From assembly GCA_959347315.1 (NCBI GenBank), contig OY365813.1:16486589-16550588 (forward strand): a stretch of DNA of 64,000 nt. Direction: 5' to 3'. The notes under the pieces were generated by a model that had not been told where the DNA came from, searched no databases, and saw only the letters and a program-made list of their open reading frames with translations. Each line of letters begins with the position of its first letter. The stretch's first letter is position 1. Made by a program: the position numbers and the translations under genes. This DNA comes from Bimastos eiseni (taxonomy: Eukaryota > Annelida > Clitellata > Crassiclitellata > Lumbricidae). Of the stretch, positions 47,451 to 58,958 are shown piece after piece.

Positions 47451-47934
47451 TATCCAGAATAGTCTTGGTCTTCGTTTTCTTTCGAATCTTGCATGTGTAA
47501 CCTAGGGCCTACCATAATTATTGTTGGATTCGGTCAACTTACCTCTCTACCCGTCCAAAGCACATGCTGTGTGGAATCTATGAATACCTCATGAATACTA
47601 AACATCTATTCTCTGCGCACACTATGTAGATATATACATATAATATACACAGTTCCGACGATCCCCACACATGTAAAAAATATTAGCCATTCAATCATTC
47701 TCTGCAGTTATATTATACGTCTCGCGATGATGGCTCTATCTAACATCAACCAACGGTGAAATGGCTGCATTTGTAAAGTTGCATAGTCATCTGGTCTGAA
47801 CGTTACGGTTAGTTGAACGGATGATTCGCTTTGAAAGCAGAATTCGCTCTGCATGAAAATGTCCGTCATATATGTATGCGCATATTTGTATATAGCATCA
47901 TGCTAAGCCTACCGGTCATGAGGTGGATATAGAT

Positions 47935-48299
47935 CTACCGAATTATATAAGGGAGAGGAGGGGTCGACGAAGGGGGTCTAATTATGCCGCCTGCGTAGAC
48001 ACGTTCAGTGAAAGGGCAGGGGTGGTGAATTCGGCGCATGTTGGCTGTTTCATCCTATCGGTAAACATATTAAACGGACGTTTTACGGGGTATTCGTGCG
48101 CTGTCGACTCTGGCTTCTCAGCTCCTCTGCAGCAGAGCAGGAAGAGCAGAACAAGAAGAAGGTGGTCTGTGTGACTGGTTTTGACCCTGCAGTGCGCTCA
48201 ATCGATTCTGGGACGAGCTTCGTTTGGTCTTTTTCCAAGGGAAGAGAGTAACAAACGATTCGGTCAGTCTCTGTCGAGAGGAAGTCGCTGCAATTTCAG
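47935..48299 (+). promoter_or_regulatory. Speculative promoter and non-coding first exon
   Basis: A TATA-like TTATATAAGG at about 47941-47950 is followed by 350 bases of mixed, less repetitive sequence. It ends in a consensus donor CA/GTAAGT at 48300. Such a segment could be a 5' UTR exon spliced to the acceptor at 58948 of the next gene. There is no direct proof; the open frames in it show no recognisable protein. Confidence 0.2.
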
Positions 48300-48644
48300 T
48301 AAGTTGATATGCCATTGGGTTGCAGTTTTTCTTTCATTAAGGAGAGGGGGCGTGTGTAACGTTTCTTTTAACGAATCTAACGCCTACGCCATAACCTTAC
48401 CCCGTTGCATATAGTTCGCTTAATTTATTGTCCAGAGTTATCTATATCCTGACGCTGGCCTCCAGGCTGCATATCTGAGCTACTATATATAGGTCGAGTA
48501 GGCCTGCCAGAGTTCGATAAAACATTTCAATTCAGTTTTATCACGTTGCGTTCCGAGTTCGATAAGACATTTAAATTCGTTTGGTGAGCATTTGCGAGTA
48601 GGCTATAGGCCTAAATATTGAAGCGTACGTTCAGGCCGTATATA

Positions 48645-48905
48645 TAGAGTAATGGAGAACGAACTGGGCACAAAGCCGAGGAACCGAGTTCGACTCCCGT
48701 AGCGTATTTCCCGTAAGGTTGACCAGAGCTTCATACGTTCGCGACGCTTGTTAAAAGGAGCGTAATGGGCAGTTGGGCACCATGCATGGCTGCCGACAGT
48801 TAGATTCGACTCCTGTAATAACTTCGTTCATACTGTACTTGTAATCATACTGCGGTTTGTCAGTTTACAATTAAACGAAAATTATTATTATTATTAATTA
48901 AGTTC
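48645..48905 (+). mobile_element. SINE family E, copy 1
   Basis: AGAGTAATGG, a B-box-like GAGTTCGACTCCCGTA, CATGCATGGCTGCCGACAGT, TACTGCGGTTTGTCAGTTT and an ATT tail recur in the same order at 59266-59525. Length is about 255 bases. A tRNA-related head plus a simple tail suggests a SINE. Confidence 0.65.
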
Positions 48906-49426
48906 CTAACCAGCTTTTCGAGACAAATTGGTGCCACGTAGTTCACTATTCCCATGTCTGATACTGTCTGTATGCACAGACCATTTGGGCGGATTGCTTA
49001 TGTACGAGTGCTTGCATACATTTTACCAGCATGCCCGCATGAATCCCATATAAGGCCTCGCATGCATTCCCATTTAAGGGTCCCGTATGGAGCCCATGAT
49101 ATTGGTCCCATCTAACGTTCACTGAAATTCTGACAGGGTGTATTCGGATAACGAAATTACAGCAGGGCAAAGTTGACATTGAGTCATTGTAAGATGAACT
49201 GGTATGGCCTATAAGCAAGCAGACGACATAATGATTTGTCGTAACGAAATTGGTCATCTATGCTTTCAGATGTACGAAACCACGCAGCAATTGAATGACT
49301 CTGAATAACTAGAACCATGGCGTTCCTTGTAATTGACCATTTGATATGTATGTATACCCAACGATTTTCACATGGCGAGCATTCCAATTATCTCTGACAA
49401 AGAATTGAGTTGTAAACGCATTATAT
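48906..49426. other. Spacer without recognised features
   Basis: No gene, repeat family or signal is recognised. Short frames of about 100 codons on the minus strand lack any motif. Confidence 0.4.
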
Positions 49427-49487
49427 ATATATATATAATATATATATATAATATATATATATATAATATATATATATATAATATATT
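49427..49487. repeat. (AT)n microsatellite
   Basis: An alternating AT run with regular ATAATA interruptions, followed by a TAGGCCTA palindrome. Confidence 0.85.
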
Positions 49488-49639
49488 AGGCCTATATTCT
49501 ATTGAGAGATCGATCTCGTATCTTCACCCATTAAACGTCGGTCTATGTATGGGACCTACGTTCTTTAGACCAACATTAACTCTTCTTCCATAAGCAATGC
49601 TTATGCATCGGTTAGCCCTCCGCCTTGGAATGATATCTA

Positions 49640-49830
49640 ATTTCCGACTCGCTCTCTGATTTTAATGGGGTGCTCCTGTTTCTGTCCGTATTCTTAAGAC
49701 TTTTCTTTTTTTACTGGGCTTTTCGCTTTGAGAGCGCCTCTGATGATGTGCTGTGGTTTAGGCTATTGTACTAATGTACGCCTCTCTACTGTGAGAGGCG
49801 CTATAAAAATTAGTAAATACAATACATAGC
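49640..49830 (+). mobile_element. LINE 3' end fragment
   Basis: GGTGCTCCTGTTTCTGTCC and TTAAGACTTTTCTTTTTT (a LKTFLF-like end) are followed by GAGAGCGCCTCTGATGATG and GTGAGAGGCGCTATAAAAAT. It resembles the general plan of the GGCGCTATATAAAT tail family but is more diverged. Confidence 0.5.
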
Positions 49831-50289
49831 TTGAATGATCGGCTCAAGATTGCAACAACTGATGACAGAGTCGTGGATACAGCAACGCTACGGGGAGAGG
49901 CACGCTCTTAATAGTGATGACGACGACGACTACGATGATAACGACGACGACGCGTGTTATTTAAGACCGTTTAACTACAAGGGTAGCGAGACGCCGCTTG
50001 CAGACAGGCGAAGTGGGTTGAAGTGACGTTTATTGTGAGTCTGGACAAAGGTTCTCTGTTGTTAGATTGATGTAGTCGTGTTTGTCGAAAGATCCTAGGC
50101 CCAAGCATTTCATCGGTCTCTAAATGGAGTATAGGGGCGTACATCATGTTAGCCTCATCAATTCTGCCTTCATTAAATAGTTTGCAGAGCGTTAAATGGT
50201 GCCATTCGCCGCAATCCAAGATCAGGTTTTTTGAGTGAGTTAGGCAGCTAGGACAAGTGAAGTGTATACACGCCGGGTATAGAAGAAGC

Positions 50290-50595
50290 GGTTTATATCC
50301 TCTTTCTCCTCCGGCTCCTCCTTCTGCTCTCATCCTGCTTCTGCTGATCCTGCCCTCATTCCCTACTGCTCCTCTTCTTCCTGCTCATACTCCTCCTGCT
50401 CCTCCTCCTGCTCTCCTCCTGCCCTGATTATCCTGATGATCCTGCCACTCCTATTCCTCCTGTACTCCTCCTGCTCTTGTTGATCATGCCCCTTCTCCTT
50501 CTCCTGTTCCAGCTCTTCATGCTCCTACTCATGCTCCGCATCATACTCCACCTCCTCCTCCTCCTCCTCCTGCTTCTCAACCTGTTCCTCTAACA
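50290..50595 (+). repeat. Pyrimidine-rich (CTCCTG)n tract
   Basis: About 300 bases of CTCCTG, CTTCTGCTC and CCTCCT units on the + strand. No coding support. Confidence 0.75.
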
Positions 50596-50669
50596 CAGTC
50601 TGTCACTCAGGGCCTACACGAAGAGCTGTGACAATATTTATGCTTTCGGGTTTCAAACTTACACTATCA

Positions 50670-50895
50670 TTTCTGTATATATTATATATATATAAAGCAT
50701 ATATATATTATATATATATTATATATATATTATATATATATATATTAAGCATATATATATAATACATATTCATGCGCCTGAAAACGGGGATCTATACTGA
50801 GATCAGCGTATACCTAGTCTGACCTTCTGAGCCATAATTAAGTTTTTATGCAGATGTTTGTAAACACAGAGTTGAACCTATATATGATATATGCA

Positions 50896-50940
<45 letters not shown>

Positions 50941-50950
50941 ATATATATAA
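50670..50950. repeat. Clustered (AT)n arrays
   Basis: Several TATATA runs (50675-50765 and 50880-50950) are separated by a short unique stretch. Confidence 0.85.
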
Positions 50951-51064
50951 CTGAAGGATTCTTTAAAAAGGCTTTGAGTTACGTTCAGGAGACATCATTC
51001 TTGAGTATACAATTCGCCGTTAGATACGATGCGCTATGGCATCTGGTATAATTCTATTGCATAA

Positions 51065-51144
51065 CAATGAAGCTCATCATCCACATCATCATCGTCATCG
51101 TCGTCGTCGTCGTCATCGTCATCATCATCACCACCACCACCACC

Positions 51145-51175
<31 letters not shown>

Positions 51176-51600
51176 CCACCATCAGTTTCATCGCCAGCTA
51201 TTTTGAGTTCTTGAACCCTTGAATTACCACTTGACTGCCAGCGATGTCTCCTGAGTGCAGACGAAACAAGGCAGAGAAAATGACTGTCATACGTCGTCTG
51301 GTCTAGACTCAACGCCAGAGGGTTTCGAATTTTTAACTATTCGGCAGCGGAAACTGATCGCATGTCACTCCGTTCATTTCCGACGTTTCAATGATCATCA
51401 ACGTCGTTGTCGTCAACACCGTCATCACTATTGTCACGGAATCTCACCTCCTAGATGTTGGAAGAAGGGCGATATCAATTTCCAGAATAAATAAATAAAT
51501 AAATTACCAATATCACCGTCATCATCGTCGTCATCATCATTAGCAGCAGCATCACCACCATTATCATCATCATCAAGATCATCCTAGTCAACGTCATTAT
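51065..51600 (+). repeat. (CAT/CGT/CAC)n trinucleotide arrays and LINE/SINE tail
   Basis: CATCATCGTC then (CAC)n triplets at 51075-51185, and CATCATCGT again at 51510-51575. At 51458-51505 lies GTTGGAAGAAGGGCGATATC followed by AATAAATAAATAAAT, the same tail as the SINE at 1618-1860. Asp/Gly-rich minus-strand frames are artefacts. Confidence 0.7.
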
Positions 51601-51605
51601 TATCA

Positions 51606-52282
51606 TCACTTACCGAGTGATGCGAATGTTTTTTATCATGTAGCATTATTTCCAGTTGGTCTTCATCTAGAGCATTTTGTTTTCATTCTCACACACACAA
51701 AATTATATTTGTTTACTTGAGATCTATAAGAACATATGTAATTATTATCAATATATATGTATATATATATTGTCACGGAATCTCACCATCTATAGGGCTA
51801 CTATATATATCTGCCGATAGATAGTTCACGAGTGTAATTATTCTGTGCTTTATTGAATTCTAATTAAATATACGTGGATATCATTACTATGTCTAAAATT
51901 TTGTTTAGATTTATCATTAGAAACATCGGCCAACAATATAATAATGTTAACGGAGCATGCCTTGATTTGGTACTATTGAATCAGTATAGAAGCACACGTG
52001 AGCTCGTTTTCTCTTTTTGTCTACGGGTCATAACCTTTGACGTAGACTCTGACCTGTTGACGTGACTTACTTATATAGATATATACTTATATAGGTCATT
52101 CGAAATAACCGACTCCGCTGTTGTTGAGCCTTAAAGAGCTCGGCAATATCATGAGTCAGATGCGTAGGAGGTTAAACAGCCACCTATTGCGATTTGCTGT
52201 TTGACACACAGACATAGGTAGGCCTATACGTCTACCGAATGTCAGTGTATGTCTGGCTGTATGAATCGCTGCATGTAGTTGC
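51606..52282. other. Spacer, mostly unique
   Basis: No gene is recognised. The string TGTCACGGAATCTCACC occurs at about 51433 and again at about 51773, a small local repeat. Confidence 0.35.
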
Positions 52283-52385
52283 CTATATGCATGTATGTAT
52301 GTATGTATGTATGTATGTATGTATGTATGTATGTATGTATGTATGTATGTATGTATGTATGTATGTATGTATGTATGTATGTATG

Positions 52386-52416
<31 letters not shown>

Positions 52417-52866
52417 TGTATGTATGTATGTATGTATGTATGTATGTATGTATGTATGTATGTATGTATGTATGTATGTATGTATGTATGTATGTATGTA
52501 TGTATGTATGTATGTATGTATGTATGTATGTATGTATGTATGTATGTATGTATGTATGTATGTATGTATGTATGTATGTATGTATGTATGTATGTATGTA
52601 TGTATGTATGTATGTATGTATGTATGTATGTATGTATGTATGTATGTATGTATGTATGTATGTATGTATGTATGTATGTATGTATGTATGTATGTATGTA
52701 TGTATGTATGTATGTATGTATGTATGTATGTATGTATGTATGTATGTATGTATGTATGTATGTATGTATGTATGTATGTATGTATGTATGTATGTATGTA
52801 TGTATGTATGTATGTATGTATGTATGTATGTATGTATGTATGTATGTATGTATGTATGTATGTATG

Positions 52867-52897
<31 letters not shown>

Positions 52898-52988
52898 TGT
52901 ATGTATGTATGTATGTATGTATGTATGTATGTATGTATGTATGTATGTATGTATGTATGTATGTATGTATGTATGTATGTATGTATGT
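52283..52988 (+). repeat. (ATGT)n tetranucleotide array, 0.7 kb
   Basis: About 175 nearly perfect ATGT units are interrupted only twice by a one-base insertion (GTAATGTA near 52412 and 52892). The long Met-Tyr-Val-Cys and Ile-His-Thr-Tyr frames on both strands arise because a 4-base repeat without a stop cycles through all frames. Confidence 0.97.
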
Positions 52989-53176
52989 ACGTCGAGTGTT
53001 TGTCAATATGCGTAACCGATGGCTTTACTGTTGCAGTTCCTGTGTCCCGTTAATTGAACATCTGTAATTATTATAATTTTATGACCGTATACGTAGACTA
53101 ATTGACGCATGAACGTCTGGATTTATGACAGTCCTATATACATACTGACAAAAACACTAACACGCATACACACATT

Positions 53177-53325
53177 CAGAGGCGTCGAGATATATGGGGT
53201 CCGGAGGGAAATGCCTCCAATTTAACGTAGGAGATATGTTTTAGTCTAGGAAGAATATCTTGCCTTCCTGACACTTGGAATCTGGGGGGTTTGCCTCCAT
53301 CTTTCAGGCGGGATTGACGCCCCTG
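53177..53325. mobile_element. hAT-type MITE, 149 bp
   Basis: The ends CAGAGGCGTC and (reverse strand) CAGGGGCGTC differ at one of ten positions. Flanks CACACATT (53169-53176) and CATACATT (53326-53333) agree at 7 of 8. Inside, GCCTCCA occurs near both ends. It is too short to code. Confidence 0.75.
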
Positions 53326-53337
53326 CATACATTGATA

Positions 53338-53607
53338 CATATCTATACATACATACATACATACGTACATACGTACATACGTACATACGTACATTCATAC
53401 ATACATACATACATACGTACATACATACATACATACATACGTACGTACATACGTACGTACATACCTTCTTCTCCATTTGACTCTGTCGCACGTGTCTTCA
53501 TTTTTAAATTTTAGAGTCTTCAGGTCCTTTTGTATCATATCTTCCCATCTCTTCTTCTGTCGTCCGTTGACATCCGCTTTCATAATTCTTTTAATGCATA
53601 ATAGCAC
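53338..53607 (-). mobile_element. LINE RT C-terminal fragment with (ATAC/GTAC)n tail
   Basis: On the minus strand the frame reads RIMKADVNGRQKKRWEDMIQ, then KDLKTLKF and DRVKWRR. The GRQKKRWEDxIxxDL plus DRxxWRR signature ends the ORF of many endonuclease/reverse-transcriptase LINEs. Directly after it the sequence passes into TACG/TACA tetranucleotides (53345-53463), which would be the 3' simple-repeat tail of the same copy. It is 5'-truncated. Confidence 0.75.
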
Positions 53608-54574
53608 TGATTGATAACTGTTAAGATGGGTGTTGACTTATGTTTTGGTCAAGAGGCCCAATTGTAGTCATATTTATCAGAGATTCGTGTAGCGCCTTCT
53701 CAAGGGGTCTTAGGAATAAACTAGGCTCGAAAAAAATGGCCTCTTCTGACCCAACTCTATGGTATATTTGACCGCAGCCTTATGAGACCAGGTCTTATGG
53801 CTGACATCTAACGCCAAGGGCCAAGTTGGGTTGGGTCTGAAAACCACTTCTGTATAACACAAATTGGTTGTATAACCTTTTTGTGTATATATATTTTGTA
53901 TATATATATATTATAAGAAACACGCAATGGTTTTTATGCCACGAATTTGGCACACACATATCCTATGTATATGAATATAAATATATATATATATACGAAG
54001 GTTGTATGACAAACGTATATATATATATATATATTTATATATATTCGTTGTGTGACATAGATTATGCCGGAGATAAGAGGCCAACCCGTTAGTATTTCAA
54101 CGACATAGCAACAACGCAAGTGTTGTTTTACCTATATGTGAATTTCACAGATGTCTCGCACTTATAAGCTTCTTCTCAGCGACCTGTATATATATATATA
54201 TACACATGTACACACATGTATATATATCCTCATATATATATATATATGTTTATGTCGGCCTATAGACCTATGTATATGTGTATATGACCGTATGGTTATA
54301 CATATCTTAAACTGAAAGTAGCATCTGTTTTCCGCATCGGCTTAAAATTCATCTTGCTGCAGGCGCTCTTATCAGAGGATTCAGAGCCTTGGTCATCCTT
54401 ATGACCTTCTTCTACACACGATTGTTGCAATCTATTTCACCGTGTACGACTCATATCTCAGTATTTATGGTTGCATACGTATACTGCGTCCATTGCCATG
54501 TCCTGCGATATATATAAAGCTACCATACAGACTATTTATCAGTCGATATACACATATTATTTATTTAACAATTA

Positions 54575-54605
<31 letters not shown>

Positions 54606-54859
54606 GCATACATGTATCTATGAACCCATATATTCTCTCTCTCTATATAATTTATATATTAACTGTATATACCGTGTATACGTATGCATGGATATGCTAT
54701 GCTTATGGCAACCTGTACAGAACATTATAAAAATCTTACATGAGAGCGTAACTTGATAAGCGAATAGATTAAAAAAGGTAGGCTTATTTCTATAATACAA
54801 TACTATATATACATGTATAAATACACGTAAATCATTTTCTGCATAATATATATATATAT

Positions 54860-54896
<37 letters not shown>

Positions 54897-55263
54897 CTGA
54901 GACGTGATATGTTGACGTTTCACTGACTGCAATTGAAGTATAGGCTAATATTTTATTCAATTGTATACGAACTCTCCATTGTTAACTTCTGTTTAAAGCC
55001 ATGTTATGCTCATTTTTTTTACCATGAATATAATCGCAGAAAACGGCGTGTATGCAGTTATGTCTTGCCTCACGACGTGTGCGCATGAATAACACGATTA
55101 AATAGCATGGCCTACACGTTCCTAACTAGGTCTATAATTACTCTTTTGCCTCTCTATATAGGATTTCGCTTGAAGAGCACATAGGCCTATACAGAGCGTT
55201 CATGCGTGCGTTACAAAGCAGTTTGCGTTATATACTTTACGATTGCGTTGCAGTTTGCACGCG
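53608..55263. other. Gene-free, AT-microsatellite-rich region
   Basis: A retroelement-tail-like stretch (GTGTAGCGCCTTCTCAAGG) lies near 53690. (AT)n or (TA)n runs occur at about 53885-53912, 54017-54045, 54187-54205, 54232-54250, 54580-54606 and 54846-54870, with a (GT)n run at 54872-54895. No gene is recognised. Confidence 0.6.
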
Positions 55264-55435
55264 TCAAACAGCTGTGGCCTTAAGTCAAACAGCTGTAGCC
55301 AAAAGTCAAACAGCTGTAGCCTAAATGTCAATCAGCTGTAGCCTAAATGTCAAACAACTGTAGCCTAAAGTCAAACAGCTGTAGCCTAAAGTCAAATCAA
55401 CTGTGGCCTAAAGTCTAACAACTGTGGCCTAAATT
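55264..55435 (+). repeat. 21-22-bp minisatellite with CAGCTG cores, eight units
   Basis: Eight tandem units have the form GTCAAACAGCTGTAGCCTAA. Five keep the palindromic E-box CAGCTG and three have CAACTG. The segment after it (55440-55690) has a minus-strand frame with SWNSLPFAFKKAF, perhaps a LINE remnant. Confidence 0.85.
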
Positions 55436-55699
55436 TCAAGCAAAATGGAATGCCTTCTTGAAAGCGAAAGGGAGACTGTTCCAACTGTGGGTCCCTCTGG
55501 TTGGAGCAGTCTCTCCCTCCCTCTTCGGGTGGAGCTGCCATAGTTCTCTCCTCTGCTCAGTTTCGAAGAATCTTAAAGACCTTCTTCCTATATACCACCT
55601 TAGTCCACCTATAGCTGCGCTTTTAAAATACGTACAGTTACAAGTACAATTACTAAAGAATGAGTTAGGGACGTCTTGTGATAGCAAAAGTCTTTGACG

Positions 55700-56106
55700 T
55701 CTTCCCTTTTGGCTGACGCTGTGGAGGATTTCTTTTTCTCTTTCCCTATAGGCTTCATGCAGAAAGAGGACTTTGGCCGGAAACTTCTGGGTTCTTTTCC
55801 ATCTCTCCGCACCTCAGATCGAGTCGTTTGGTCTTACCATTGCTTTTGATTTTCGTTATCTAAAACACTACTAGATACATTTACATTAATAACTCACACT
55901 ATACCGACACACACACCTACACACACACACACACACACAAACAAAAGCACAAATAATATTTTAGGCAGAGTTGCATATAGGGGCCTACAATCATAAAAAT
56001 TATTTAATTTATGTAAACACATATCAGCACACACACATTTTTTTAAATACATGAATATACACATATGCACACATAGTAATATTATGTAATATTATGTGTG
56101 CAGCAA
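55700..56106. other. Spacer
   Basis: No gene is recognised. It contains a (CA)n run at about 55905-55940. Confidence 0.4.
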
Positions 56107-56176
56107 TTAACCCTTTAACGACCAGCTACATATGTTTCCCATACATTTTAGTACACGCTGGTCGTTAAAGGGTTAA
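56107..56176. mobile_element. piggyBac-like palindromic MITE, 70 bp
   Basis: A perfect 20-base terminal inverted repeat, TTAACCCTTTAACGACCAGC, stands at both ends around a 30-base loop. TTAA at the boundary followed by CCC is the pattern of piggyBac elements (TTAA target site, ends beginning CCY). There is no coding capacity. A decayed copy is at 39672-39734. Confidence 0.7.
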
Positions 56177-58948
56177 GACACAGTTCTCTGGTTACATCAA
56201 CCCTTGTACACGTCAGTAGGATAGATATATAGGCCTATCTGGGGGCATCAAATGAAAATCCGCCAAATATAATCAGACAAATTCCTGAAAAGTTAGACGC
56301 TGTAGGAGATTTAAACTACCTTAAAGCTATGATAGATATAACCATAACCATAACCACAACCACGACCAAATGGTTTTATTGAAAACTGACAATAAAACAG
56401 AATTGAATATATAGACAGATAGAAATAGATAGATAGACCGAGAAATATAAGTTGATAGGTATCTTATAGTAATACACGCAGCTAAGTAGATATGTAGATA
56501 TATAGGTATACGTTGAAAGATAGGTTTATAATTACATTAATTAATTAATTAATTAATTATAATTAATGCTTTTGTATAAAAATTGAGCTGTAAGTGATGT
56601 AATAAATTATGCCAGGCTAATTTCTGTCGATTGCAACGGCCATTGTTGTCATAAGCGGTCGTTAAGTTCTAGATTCATCCATAGAAAGACAGACCAACAG
56701 ACAGGCAGTAAGACAGATGAAGAACGAGGGAGGGAATTGATACGGCACTGCCATTTCCGATCCTTCTCTTAAAAAATTTTTTAATGAGATAAATTCCTAC
56801 CGAAATGACTCGCGTGGACTTTACACGTTAAGTGGCATGCACTCCGCGGTGTAAATATACTGCGTCCTCGACATTGGTCTGAATTTCATTATCGTTTAAT
56901 TAGAAACAGTTTTTCGCGGCTAAGAATAGGCTCATGTGCTCATGCACAGCTGCATAATTGGAAGCTATTGCAGAACTTCGGACTAACACGAATAACACGA
57001 GAGAAAGTCGTGTTACATATAAGTTTGATAGCGACCGATACGAATTGAGATCATTCGCTGGCAAACCGCGACGCTAAACGTCTGGTCTAAAAATTATTGG
57101 TGTTCGCGAGAATATACCATTGGCGTACTATGGACTAAACTGGTATCGATTAGACTATAGAAGACTATACAACCAGGCGTTACTTTGTCTGGAAAGTAGG
57201 GGTAGCGATTTCATACTCTCGTTTCTTCTAACTTGTAATGATTGTTTGACTTAGTACCATGAACCACTGGCGACTGCCCGAATTATACTAACTTGCCTGG
57301 CATGGTTAACTGACGGAAGGCATACACGCGAGTACGGTGCCCCAGTACAAAAAGTATGGGAGAAAAATGTCCCGTACCACAATCTGCAATACGTGTTACA
57401 ACGCAAAAATTTTGTGACGCACATTAATTTTATACAACACGCTACGAGATGAGACAACATAACTCAAGACAGTTAGTCACTCTGTTGTGAGCCCATGTAT
57501 TGGAACAAACAAGCGAACGTACACATGTTGACACACACATTTGAACATACACATGTGTGCTCACACATATCAACGTACACATGGGAACCTGTAATAACAG
57601 CGATCTTCAAAGGTAGTGGCCTCTCGCTTTGAAAACTTTGGCAGAGGGACACGCCCAGCGCCATTTCCCGACCTCGGCTGTGAATAAGCCAGCGCTCATG
57701 AATAATCCGGAGCCCTGGGCTTGTCTTTCGAGTGGCACTTTAATATTTTGGAGATTACGATATATTAATCGTTTCATTGATATCATACATATACCGCCAC
57801 TTGCATGAAGAGTTCGTTTCTGCAGCGAGCAATCTGCTCTAAATGGTCCGCTTCCGTACATCAAGTATACATGTAATTACACAGAAGAAAAATCGGATAA
57901 AGATCGATCTAAAGGGCAACGTTCATATCTGAAAATCACGATAAGGGTCTGCTCTAAGTGATAGGTCACGCAGGCGCACGTAGACATACGTAGACATACG
58001 TAGACATATACAGGCGGGGTACACACGAGGCGCACACACACATACACTTGCACACACATGCACAAATACACACAGACAGACAGACACGCACCCAATTGAA
58101 CATAGGCAAACATAGGCACGCATTCCAAGATGCGCATGCGTTATCACAATATCAGGCAGTTGAGAGCTGCACTCTTGGTTGAAGTGTAGGCCTGCATCTA
58201 TAGCCAGGCTATAGAGCAAAGCATCCGGGCTACACGTTGGCTGTCTTCGCAGCCAGCAGACCGTTAAACTGCTTCACTTGTCTCGTGTTGTCACAGCTGA
58301 GTTTGGCTGACATAGTTTTACAGACGAAATTTACGACTTCTGTGAATCATGTCGACTTTGACGCGTTTGCTGAAATATCACATAGATCAAAGTTAGCAGC
58401 TTGGGCTGAGTCTTCGACGTGGATTGCACGTTTGCATAGAATGTATGTACAATATACACGTATGTACGAACCAGTATATACACTGTATATGTATATATGA
58501 CATGTTTGTAACTATGCTATTGCCTATAGGTACATGTATATACATGTATGCATGCGACCATGCATGTTTAAAATAAACACATAGGGCATACATACATACA
58601 TACAGACAGACAGAAGAACCCTGCATGTATCGCAATGTGCATGATAAGTTTAACTGCTTATCTATTAGTATTAGAATCATCTGGTGAAATTAGATATTCG
58701 AGTTAGCAAAGATTTGAAATCGCTGCTTGTCTTATCGATTAGAATGGGAGTGATCCAAATTAGATTGGGATTAGAATCTAACCGATTGGTTACCCATCTC
58801 TGGTGTATACCTTTGTGCATGGGTACCTGTGTACATACTACATACATACGTATACATACATGCATACATACATGCATACATACATGCATACACGTATAAA
58901 TGCGCGCATCTGTATTTTATCTATTTTGCATTTCGTACCTTTTCATAG
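56177..58948. other. Gene-poor spacer upstream of the spectrin-repeat gene
   Basis: No gene is recognised. Minor features are an AACCAT-rich stretch (56338-56368), TTAA tandem repeats (56537-56565), (CACA)n (58025-58075) and CATA/CATG tetranucleotides (58585-58610, 58845-58890). A possible hAT end, reverse-strand CAGAGATGGGTAACC, lies at about 58787-58801 without a recognised partner. Confidence 0.4.
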
Positions 58949-58958
58949 TTGTGTAACT

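Noticed and set aside
52239..53067. Frames of 200-258 codons on both strands
   Set aside because: Pure product of the (ATGT)n array (Met-Tyr-Val-Cys or Ile-His-Thr-Tyr cycles).
55436..55690. Minus-strand frame with SWNSLPFAFKKAF as a gene
   Set aside because: Too short and lacks start or splice support; at best a LINE remnant.
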